Assembly (NCBI GenBank): GCA_032718475.1
Contig: JAUCBJ010007175.1
Span: forward strand, 60,290 to 124,289
DNA length: 64,000 nucleotides
DNA from: Nemertoderma westbladi
Taxonomy: Eukaryota; Xenacoelomorpha; Nemertodermatida; Nemertodermatidae
Direction: 5' to 3'
Position numbers and translations under genes: made by a program. Below, piece by piece: positions 28,501 through 36,972 of this stretch. Numbering within the stretch: the stretch's first letter is position 1; each line of letters starts with the position of its first letter. The notes beneath the pieces were generated by a model. It saw nothing but the letters and a program-made list of their open reading frames with translations. It made no database searches and was not told where the DNA came from.

Positions 28501-28575
28501 ACTACTACTACTACTAGGATCGGCATGCTGCATTGCAGCTGCATTTTTAAGAATGCTGTGCCGGCTTAACCTGTA
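28493..28575 (-). mobile_element. Minimal 5'-truncated LINE insertion with target duplication
   Basis: TAACCTGTA occurs at 28493-28501 and 28567-28575. Between them are a (TAG)n tail on the - strand (28502-28513) and 53-55 bp (28514-28568) identical to the 3' end of the LINE at 45407-45461. This is the expected form of a target-primed insertion that stopped after a few tens of bases. Deleting one flank and the insert (74 bp) brings the two flanking ORFs into the same frame. Confidence 0.85.
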
Positions 28576-31500
28576 GGTATTCGGGGTCTTTGTATAACAG
28601 ATGAATGTAAGTTCTGTATACAAACGTCTTGAAACACGGCAAATCCAGCGCTACTCAGTTTCTCCGCAGCTGAGTCTCTCAGACTGAGTTTGGTCAGCGC
28701 GCGATCCTTGAACTGACTATCGACGTTACGGAACGGAGTCAGAAAGCGCCGGAAACATTCGAAACGTATGAACTTATTATGTTCGTCTAACTTGGCGAGT
28801 TTAGTTCCAAGTATTAATGGATGAGCGCGTATGGTACGACTGCACACATCGGCTAGCCAACCGGCAAGTGCTGCGTTTTCAAAGATCGTGTATATAGCTA
28901 AGGAAGGGCGAAGTGGAACACTCATAAAGCTATATACGGCACCAGGCGCAGTTAATGGTCCATCAAAATATAAACGAGAGTAATGATCTCCATATACTTG
29001 CTGGTAATTGGTAGGATTTCCAACTTTGAAATTCCATCCATATTCTTGAAAGGCAAGATGTCCGATGGATGTCCGTTGTACCTTAGTAATGTCGCTGGGT
29101 GTATTGGCATACATAGTGCGAAAGAAACCTCGGCCTTCGGCCCAAGGAGCAATCAGCTGAGTATCAACGAAAGGGTATGGAATGTTTTCCATATTCCGGA
29201 AGTCGTTTTGGAGATCTCCATAAACAGCTGAGCCGATTTTTAGGATTCTTTCGTTAAACAACATTTCGAGCACGGGTTGGGGTAACATTGATCCGTCGAT
29301 ACCCATGGCCGGTTTGCGCTCGGTGTCGGTGACGTAACGCTGCGCGAGCTCGAATTGTCCATGTCGAAGTTTCTTTTGTGTCTCCGTAAGGGTTTCAAAA
29401 GAATAATCAATCACGTCGGAACACGCTCGAGTGAATACGTGGGTAGAACCAGCGAGTCCTCGTATATGTATCATTCGCGTAGTTCCTAGTTCTCCCACCG
29501 GAACGCTACCTTCGTTGTCATAAGTAACAACGCCATACATCTCGATAACGTTAAGAGTCTCGTTCCATTCTTTAGTGGCGTTTTCGAGAGTCATTCCCAC
29601 TGGATGCCACAAAGTAGCGCATTCGCTAGCATTGGGTAAATCTCTATACTTTAAGCATTGTGTAGTATAGGTTTCCACATCTCCATATCGTTTTATTCTT
29701 TCTTCCTCGAATAACACGTCAAGATTCCAGTGTACCAATCGAGTTTTAATGAATCCATCAAGATTGTACGGAGGTAATATTTCTTTCTCTATTCTGGAAA
29801 TATTATACGGTTTTCGAAATGAGTTTAGTTTAACCAGCTGATCTAGATGTTTTTGTAGTTGTTCGAGTTCGACGAGGTCGAGAGGATTGATCAATGGTAG
29901 AAACTTCAGACTATGCGTAGGATCTTCTGGTTTTACCATGTAATATTGCTTTAAATTGACGTAATAAGGATGATCCTTAATTCCATAAAATGAGTCCGGC
30001 AAAGGTCTAGCGCGTATGTTAACATCGTGTACCATGCGACGGACAAGATCCGCTCTATTGTCCGGAGGCTCAACAAGTACACCATCGACACGAGCAGCCG
30101 CTATGGGTGGACGTTGTATCATAGGAGCGTCAGCAATGAGCTCGTGAGATCTGAGATCAGTATTAACCGGTTGAGGCTGTACCGTAGCAAAGAGCTTGTC
30201 TTTAAACTGAGGAACCATCGAGGGGTGGAGGATCGTTTTGGAATAGAGATCCGTCACGAGAATTTGAGTTTCTGGTTGGGCTAAAGCAGCTTCTTCCCTC
30301 TCAGTCAGTTCTATATGTCTCTCCTCGAGCTGATTTTCCTCAGCTTGTTGTTGCAAGCGCTCGTCCAGGAATTCCTGTAAGGAGTAGGTTCGTCCACGTT
30401 CGATGTCCTCCTCTAGATTCTGTATTTCTCTATCGAACTGGGGCAAAGCTAGTTCTTTCACCGCTTGGACTTGTTGTTGCAATTTACGTTTCTCCAAGCA
30501 ATCGTAAGTTCCTTTTCCGATTTTCTGCCGAATAGCGTCCAATGCATTTCGTATCACGCTCTCTTCGACTTCTGTTACAGGTTGTATCGGAGGGAGGCCA
30601 GGACGGTTGTAGGGGTTAAACGGTGATATTAGATGACCGCGTCCTAGTCCAGCGAGGTAAGGTTGGCGAATATCTAACGAACCCACTACCGGAGTGCCAC
30701 CAATCAACTGTTCAGGTAACACTAGATCTTTGAACAGTGAGTATAGCTCGGGAGGATCCGTAATACTATTAGGATCGAGAGTTTGAGGTATCACTTGGGA
30801 ATGAGGAGGTCTGACCGAGTATTCCGGAACTCTGATCATGGGTTTGTTCAATGATCGTTTAAGGCGCGCGACCGTAGGTGATACGTCGAAAAGGTTTCGC
30901 TCGAAACTCCCATAAGTATATCGCGTAAAACTGTGTTTAGCGCAACGTCTCCGCGGATGTTTATGCCTTTCGATCTGCTGGTTAGGTCTAGGGCATTCGT
31001 CACAGTAATACCAAAGACGCACGTCTTGAAGGGGAAACGCGGGTGATCGCTCTCCAGTTTTACAATATTCCTCCATCTGTTCGAAGCTATCTGGAACGAC
31101 AGGGAGTGGTCGATCGGCGGTAAGATACATCATCGTAAAATAGAGCCGTTTGAGTTCCATCATAGGATCTGGATGTATACCTTGAGGATATCGAGTTTCG
31201 AGGTTTTGTTGACTAGCAACATTGAGATAGGTCTCTCTTAGGAATTCTAGATATTCGTTGAAGCTGCTACGTTTATCAGGTTCTTCAACGTCTTCTCTTT
31301 CGAGTTTATTTCGAATAGAGTTCTCGTGTTCTATTCTCGATTTGTCGTTTCGACTCCGCTGGGTATGATATTTAAATAAAACCATTTCCCTTTCGGTGTC
31401 GACATCGTCGGTATCGTGTAAATCAATAGGATGACCAGTAGTCAGGAAGTCCATATACGTACCATTACGATGCGTATAGCGAGCAGTGAATTTTCTATAG

Positions 31501-31670
31501 TCCAATTCACGCGTAAGTTGCTCCTGGGACATGGGCGGTTCGATATAACGACCATCGTCCTCCGTAGTAGTTGGATCAGCGTCGCCGCGTATTAAGCTAT
31601 CGACAAACGCTTGTAAAGGTAGAGTATATCTCTCCCTGATACCAAGATCATCTTCTATTAATTCAGTCAT
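28566..31670 (-). CDS. 5' part of the last ORF of element B, 1034 aa, function unknown
   Basis: Opens with ATG at 31670 and runs to TAA at 28566-28568; the last codons and the stop come from the inserted LINE stub, and about 1032 codons are original. The protein is acidic at the N-terminus, with a Cys/His cluster near residues 225-250 (CDECPRPNQQIERHKHPRRRC), a Q/E-rich helical stretch near 400-480 likely to be coiled coil, and a mixed, well-folded-looking C-terminal half with many aromatic residues (GDHYSRLYFDGP, NIPYPFVDTQLIAPW). No signal peptide or membrane segment is seen. It does not match reverse transcriptase, integrase, envelope or any motif I know. It follows pol after a 1.6-kb spacer, the place where envelope-like or accessory ORFs sit in LTR elements. 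Confidence 0.7.
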   Translation of the reverse strand: MTELIEDDLGIRERYTLPLQAFVDSLIRGDADPTTTEDDGRYIEPPMSQEQLTRELDYRKFTARYTHRNGTYMDFLTTGHPIDLHDTDDVDTEREMVLFKYHTQRSRNDKSRIEHENSIRNKLEREDVEEPDKRSSFNEYLEFLRETYLNVASQQNLETRYPQGIHPDPMMELKRLYFTMMYLTADRPLPVVPDSFEQMEEYCKTGERSPAFPLQDVRLWYYCDECPRPNQQIERHKHPRRRCAKHSFTRYTYGSFERNLFDVSPTVARLKRSLNKPMIRVPEYSVRPPHSQVIPQTLDPNSITDPPELYSLFKDLVLPEQLIGGTPVVGSLDIRQPYLAGLGRGHLISPFNPYNRPGLPPIQPVTEVEESVIRNALDAIRQKIGKGTYDCLEKRKLQQQVQAVKELALPQFDREIQNLEEDIERGRTYSLQEFLDERLQQQAEENQLEERHIELTEREEAALAQPETQILVTDLYSKTILHPSMVPQFKDKLFATVQPQPVNTDLRSHELIADAPMIQRPPIAAARVDGVLVEPPDNRADLVRRMVHDVNIRARPLPDSFYGIKDHPYYVNLKQYYMVKPEDPTHSLKFLPLINPLDLVELEQLQKHLDQLVKLNSFRKPYNISRIEKEILPPYNLDGFIKTRLVHWNLDVLFEEERIKRYGDVETYTTQCLKYRDLPNASECATLWHPVGMTLENATKEWNETLNVIEMYGVVTYDNEGSVPVGELGTTRMIHIRGLAGSTHVFTRACSDVIDYSFETLTETQKKLRHGQFELAQRYVTDTERKPAMGIDGSMLPQPVLEMLFNERILKIGSAVYGDLQNDFRNMENIPYPFVDTQLIAPWAEGRGFFRTMYANTPSDITKVQRTSIGHLAFQEYGWNFKVGNPTNYQQVYGDHYSRLYFDGPLTAPGAVYSFMSVPLRPSLAIYTIFENAALAGWLADVCSRTIRAHPLILGTKLAKLDEHNKFIRFECFRRFLTPFRNVDSQFKDRALTKLSLRDSAAEKLSSAGFAVFQDVCIQNLHSSVIQRPRIPTG

Positions 31671-33315
31671 ATCTGCTATACGAGTTCACCAATATTATAA
31701 TGAGTTTATATATTTATTAGGCGAGCGGGCGTCGCTGCCTACTTCTCCCTTGCCCCCGGACAGTGTGATTCTCAGCGCCGATGTACCGCTGTCGCTGTAC
31801 TTTCGCCAACGACGTAGCCGTACAACGACAACGATAACCGGCACAAGTCACTCCACTGTCCGTCCCAAAGGCTTAGATGTACTTCAGGTTTCCTTGGAGA
31901 GTTAGGTTACTTTCACGATTGCGACTAGCTACTGTAAACACACTTTAGCAGTAACATTCACCTATAAACTCACAAATACCACACAACTGGTCACAACTAC
32001 GCACATTCGGGCCATTTGTCCGTTAGTCAATGCCTTCCAGAATGTCACTGTATTATTATGTATCCTTGGATACTAGCAGTGCGCTATTTATTCCCTATGC
32101 TATTCAATGGGACAAGCTTTCTATTGTTCTTTTAACTCAATTCTAATTCTAGCGTGGTTGTTGCTATGGTGACATTATGCAAAGCTAGCGGTAGAATTAG
32201 GGTAATTCCAATGCATACAGATCTGGGATGTTATTTAATAGTAATTCTTTAATGGTCAATGTCCTGTTTTATATATGGCTTTATGAATTTTATCGGCTAT
32301 TGACTATGTTTGGGAGACTTTCGCACATTCATACGCATAATAAGATAATCTCCGCTCCCTTGATCTATTAATTAATGGAATTTTGGGAATGTTATAAATT
32401 GCGCAAAATGGCAATTTATTAAATTCATTAAAAGGCATGAATTTAAATTTATTCCCTGAAATTTTATTATTTGATAATTAAATTGACATGTTTTGATTCT
32501 AGAACATGTCTGGGGACACAAGATCCTTAATTCTATGAAAATTGTCTTTTTAAGAATATCGGTAAATGCTACGATGTCTTAATTGACTAGAATTGTTGAA
32601 GGATCTGAATTTTACAGATTTTGATTTATTAGATTTGCAAATATTAAATAATTAATATTTGAGATGGGCACCGATTTATTCCAGAACTTGTCTGGGGACG
32701 TTAACCACTGATTCTAGAATTTGTCTTTCAAGTATATCGGTGGGTGCCGCGATATCTTAATCGACTAGAATTACAGATGGTCAAAAGGTTTAACAGATTT
32801 ATTTGCGTTTCACGCTACTGTTAGAAGGACATCACGCTACTATATGTATTATTTAATATACGGTATGAGAGCAATATCGCACGAAGCAATGTCAGTGTGA
32901 AGAGGCAAGTCGTTTCCAAGGTCTACCCAGAGCTTGGTTTAGCCGAGACACGAGGATCTGAACTTTGCATTCCTAATACTCTGCCTACCAATAATACTTG
33001 AATATAGTAGTGGCTTTATTGTACTTTAATAAGTACGGACATTTCATCTTACTGTAGTTACGTATTTATAATATAATACGGACAGTAAGGAAAGAGAAAA
33101 ACACTTGTTTCTCACCGTCGCACTAAATATAATATAAGTAATTACGTACGCAATAAACACGAACATATTGCACTATTCTACTAAATAATCGCTAAATAAT
33201 ATTCTACTAAATTAAATAAAACGATTATAATAAAATTACATAGTAATACATACATAAATATAAAAATAATAAAATAATATAAAATAATAGAGTCACACGC
33301 CCACTCCGAACGATA
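31671..33315. other. Spacer between pol and the last ORF of element B, with an internal duplication
   Basis: No supportable ORF. Two diverged copies of a ~120-bp block lie about 182 bp apart (near 32500-32630 and 32682-32805), sharing 'cttgtctgggga', 'aatatcggt' and 'cgactagaatt'-like words. The part near 33120-33300 is AT-rich. Splice or subgenomic signals for the last ORF might lie here, but none can be assigned by eye. Confidence 0.5.
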
Positions 33316-36300
33316 TTAAGTTGGGGAGTCCCTAGATGTGGGTTGGATTAGGGAAGTGGTCGTGGGAAGAGTTTCTTGCCTTCCATAGTTTCCGGAGAGC
33401 TCTCTGTCTCTTTCCAGTAAACATAAACGACCCACTGGGCGATTGAGCTGTTGAGTCTCAAAGACTATCCCTGGTTTCTTAAAGTTACGCCGCATGACGA
33501 CGAGTTCTACTGATCGCACCAAACCATCGCTCGAGATATGAGTCTCGATGATACGTCCTGTTTGCCATCGCTTACGTGGGAGATCGGGGTCCACAATAAG
33601 CACCATGTCTCCAGCGCTGACGTTTTCCTGCTGCGCAAACCACTTAGTTCGAAGTTGTAGAGTGGGCAGGTAATGTTTCTCGAAATGGTCAGCGAAACGA
33701 CGGGATAGCAACTGCATAAGTTGCCAGGTTCGACGGCAGTACTCGTCTCCGTCTGTGATCTCCGATCGTGGGAGCATGGCTACGGGTTTCTTCAGTAGAA
33801 AGTGCGCGGGTGTTAGCGCTTCCAGGGAATCAGGACTTGAAGAGACTGGCATAAGCGGTCTTTCGTTGAGGTAGGCGGCGATTTCCTCCATTAACGTCCG
33901 CAATAGTTCGTCGGTGAGATAAGCGCGACAAGGCACAATAAAGTGGAACGCAGTCTTCACGCTCCTAATCAATCTCTCCCAACTTCCTCCCCACCAAGGG
34001 GCGTCGGCGGCGTTGAAGGTCCAGCTAGACGCTGTTATCCTTAGCTGATCGTCCACCTGTCTTTTGTTCCAGTCCTTTACGTAAGCTTGAATTTCGTTGT
34101 TGGCGCCAATGAAGTTCGTTCCCTTATCCGATCTCATCGTGTTACTGGTTCCGAAGCGAGCGATCTGTCGTCGTAAACTCAACACGAAGCTGTTGGTGGA
34201 TAGATCGTTTACCATATCGAGATGGATAGCTCTACAAGTCATACAAACGAAGATGACACACCATCTCTTGACTATAGTCCGGGCACGATATACTTCAATA
34301 GGGCCAAATAAATCCACACCGGTATTAGTAAAGGGTGGTTCATAGAAGCTTACTCTTTCCCTAGGTAATTCTGCCTCTCGCTGTGTCAAAGGCCTACTGA
34401 ATGCTTTCCTACAGGGTATGCAGTTCCTAAGGACTTGGTTCAGAGCCCTACGGGGTTTATAAAAATAGTAGCGAGTTCGAATTTCGCTCAGAACTCGTTC
34501 TCTTCCAGCATGGTACAGTTTGCTATGAACATCTACAATCATCTTGATTTGTATGTCAAGATTTCTAATGAGTATGGGAAATTTAGTGTCAAAGGATAAT
34601 GGGGCGTTGGTGAGCCTGCCTCCAACACGTATTAACCCATCTATCATGGTACTAGAGAAGCGATCCCTTAAGCGCATCTGCGGATTTCTTAACAACAGGA
34701 AATACTTATCGGGATCCTCATAGCATTGTAGGAGTCTCAGCATCTGTTTGTTGGTTTCATCATGCTCCTGGTAACTGATCTTCTCCTTTAGAAACCTGTC
34801 GGATACCTTGTATTGGGGAAGATCTTTAACAACATGGACTCGTGCAGATGTTGATGGAGCATCATCACTATGGGTCTTTGTCCCGGAGTAACGATGATGA
34901 AAACATCGTTTTAAATAGGTGACGGCTTTACAGAGCCGATTCCAGGAGCTGTAGTGACGTATCGCTCTCTGCAAGAGGGGTGAGAGTCCTTGCGCGATAT
35001 CTGGTATTCCAGATTTCCAATCCTTGTCACGGATTTCCAAGACTTCTTTAGTCGTGGCGGTGGGTTTCGGATCCAAAGCATCCTCTCCGGAAGTAAATAA
35101 TACAGATAGATCAACCGCAGGTTTAAACAACTTCGATTTACTCGCTCGAGTTTTGGGTTTAACTTTCTCCGCTCCCTTGGCCTGTCTGATCTCTGCTGTT
35201 GTGAGATGGGGAGGCCATTCTTCTTCTTCTTTGTAGAGAAAGTCGGGTCCACCTAACCATTCGGGAGTATTTACCAATTCCTTTGGAGTCGCTCCTCGGG
35301 AAGCGATGTCTGCTGGATTAATCGTTCCGGGGCAATGTCTCCATTGGTCCATCGTCGTGCGACTAAGTATGATGGCTACCCTGTTGGTAACGAAGACGCT
35401 GAACTGACAGACTTCATTGGTTATATACTCTAACACGAGTAAAGCGTCGGTCCAATAGACAGTTTTCTCTAATGGATAGTCAATCTGTTCGGTTACATTC
35501 CGGCCGATGGCTGTAGCGTATAGAGCCGCTTTTAACTCCGCTCGAGGAACTTTCAACTTGTTGTTGATTAATGCCTTAGAAGTAACCAAGGCGACTTTGA
35601 TTCCATCCGGAGTTTCCACTCTTAGATAGGCTACTATACCTATTCCCATATCGCTGGCGTCTCCAAACACATGGAGTTGATAGGAATACGTAGGGAGAAC
35701 ATGACCAAAATATGAACGGGAAATTATAAAATCCTCGATAGCCGGCAGAGAATCTTCCCATTTCATCCACTTCTTCAATAATTCTCCCTTAAGTGGATCG
35801 TCCCATGAGTGGTTTTCAAGCCACATTTGTTGTACCAAACTACGAGCAATCAAGATAACTGGGCTAATAAATCCCAATGGATCGAAATAAGTGCTCAGTA
35901 TACTTAAGCAAATCCGTTTGGTTCGAACTGGATTATCTCGCTGTTTTAGCTGGAAAAACAGGATATCTCGCTCTGTGTCCCATTTCAAGCCGAGTGTCTT
36001 GGTTTCTGGCAGATCATCTTTGATCAAATCTAGATCTTTCGCCCCTCGATCTTCCGCAGGGATCGACTCCAGAAACTCACGGGAGTTGCTGGTGAATTTC
36101 GTTAATCGAAACCCACCTCTTTTTAAGCACTCTACCGTTCCTTTAGCGACCTCAATGGCTTCCTCAACTGATGGAAGGGACTTCAGATTGTCGTCCATGT
36201 ATATGTCTCGCTTGATGTTGTCGATCACTTCCTTAGAGAAGGCCTCTCGGTTGTCCTCTGCAGTGGTACGCACTACCGAACAGGCGTTGGAAGGGCTTGA

Positions 36301-36972
36301 GATTATCCCAAAGGCCTGGATGGTCATCCAGTACTCCACCGGTTTCTGGTTGAGGTCTCCTTCGGGCCACCACAGAAATCGTAGACTATCTCGATCCCTA
36401 TCTAACACCTTGACTTGTAAGAACATGCCTTCTATATCGGAGGCGAAAGCAATCGAATATTGTCTCAATCTTAAAAGAATTCCCAACAAAGATTGAAGCA
36501 AGTTGGGTCCGGGTAACAATTCAGAGTTAAGGGATTGACCCATGTAAAGAGCGGAGCCATCAAACACTACTCTCACTTCATGTGGCTTACCGGGTTTAGG
36601 AACGTAATGGTGAGTTAAGTAATACGTTCTTTCAGTCACAGGTGTTTCTTCCGGTACTCTCTCCGCGTATCCCTTACTAATAAATTTCTCCAGCTGTGTT
36701 TGATACATTGCTTTAGCTGAAGAATTAGCCGTAAGGCGTCGATGGAGTTGCGCGATTCTTTTTTCCGCCAAGGGTCTGTTATTGATGAACTTCGGTTCTC
36801 TCTTGCGGAAAGGTAGACCGACTTCATACCTACCTTGATCTTTGAGGAAACGTGTAGTTGTCTCTTGGATCTGCTTGGCCCTTTCCTCTTCCACTGACAA
36901 GGCTTTATCGTAGGAATTGGGCTCTACCGCCTCTTGCGTAAAGAATCGTACGGCGCATCTCGAGTCTTGGCA
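33316..36972 (-). CDS. pol: BEL/Pao pol polyprotein (RT, RNase H, integrase)
   Basis: The frame is open from 36972 with no need of an ATG and overlaps the end of gag in the -1 frame, so it is probably made as a gag-pol fusion by frameshifting. Counting from 36900: reverse transcriptase at about residues 100-270, with the first catalytic Asp in ASDIEGMF (~155) and YMDD (~234-237), where BEL elements often have YVDD; a linking region typical of the Pao family; RNase H at about 405-540 with GDAS (D414), RAEL (E455), WTDA (D484) and NPADIASRG (D531); integrase zinc module H792, H797, C827, C830; integrase core D863, D925 and E975; and a C-terminal domain with WFAQQENVSAGDMVL and GRI near 1050-1110. 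All key residues are present and no internal stop is seen. Confidence 0.95.
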   Translation of the reverse strand, partial: CQDSRCAVRFFTQEAVEPNSYDKALSVEEERAKQIQETTTRFLKDQGRYEVGLPFRKREPKFINNRPLAEKRIAQLHRRLTANSSAKAMYQTQLEKFISKGYAERVPEETPVTERTYYLTHHYVPKPGKPHEVRVVFDGSALYMGQSLNSELLPGPNLLQSLLGILLRLRQYSIAFASDIEGMFLQVKVLDRDRDSLRFLWWPEGDLNQKPVEYWMTIQAFGIISSPSNACSVVRTTAEDNREAFSKEVIDNIKRDIYMDDNLKSLPSVEEAIEVAKGTVECLKRGGFRLTKFTSNSREFLESIPAEDRGAKDLDLIKDDLPETKTLGLKWDTERDILFFQLKQRDNPVRTKRICLSILSTYFDPLGFISPVILIARSLVQQMWLENHSWDDPLKGELLKKWMKWEDSLPAIEDFIISRSYFGHVLPTYSYQLHVFGDASDMGIGIVAYLRVETPDGIKVALVTSKALINNKLKVPRAELKAALYATAIGRNVTEQIDYPLEKTVYWTDALLVLEYITNEVCQFSVFVTNRVAIILSRTTMDQWRHCPGTINPADIASRGATPKELVNTPEWLGGPDFLYKEEEEWPPHLTTAEIRQAKGAEKVKPKTRASKSKLFKPAVDLSVLFTSGEDALDPKPTATTKEVLEIRDKDWKSGIPDIAQGLSPLLQRAIRHYSSWNRLCKAVTYLKRCFHHRYSGTKTHSDDAPSTSARVHVVKDLPQYKVSDRFLKEKISYQEHDETNKQMLRLLQCYEDPDKYFLLLRNPQMRLRDRFSSTMIDGLIRVGGRLTNAPLSFDTKFPILIRNLDIQIKMIVDVHSKLYHAGRERVLSEIRTRYYFYKPRRALNQVLRNCIPCRKAFSRPLTQREAELPRERVSFYEPPFTNTGVDLFGPIEVYRARTIVKRWCVIFVCMTCRAIHLDMVNDLSTNSFVLSLRRQIARFGTSNTMRSDKGTNFIGANNEIQAYVKDWNKRQVDDQLRITASSWTFNAADAPWWGGSWERLIRSVKTAFHFIVPCRAYLTDELLRTLMEEIAAYLNERPLMPVSSSPDSLEALTPAHFLLKKPVAMLPRSEITDGDEYCRRTWQLMQLLSRRFADHFEKHYLPTLQLRTKWFAQQENVSAGDMVLIVDPDLPRKRWQTGRIIETHISSDGLVRSVELVVMRRNFKKPGIVFETQQLNRPVGRLCLLERDRELSGNYGRQETLPTTTSLIQPTSRDSPT
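36924..36972 (-). promoter_or_regulatory. gag-pol overlap, likely -1 frameshift site
   Basis: Gag is open to TAG at 36924-36926, while the pol frame is open downstream of TAA at 36973-36975. The 49-bp overlap leaves only this stretch for a -1 shift. TTCTTTA at about 36938-36946 on the - strand is the most slippery-looking word but is not a canonical X-XXY-YYZ heptamer. A simple inactivating indel is the alternative. Confidence 0.5.

Noticed and set aside
27343-31670. Retroviral envelope gene
   Set aside because: The position fits, but there is no signal peptide, membrane anchor or cleavage site, and the knuckles point to nucleic-acid binding.
35891-36496. 201-aa + strand ORF
   Set aside because: It lies antisense within the clearly coding reverse transcriptase of element B.
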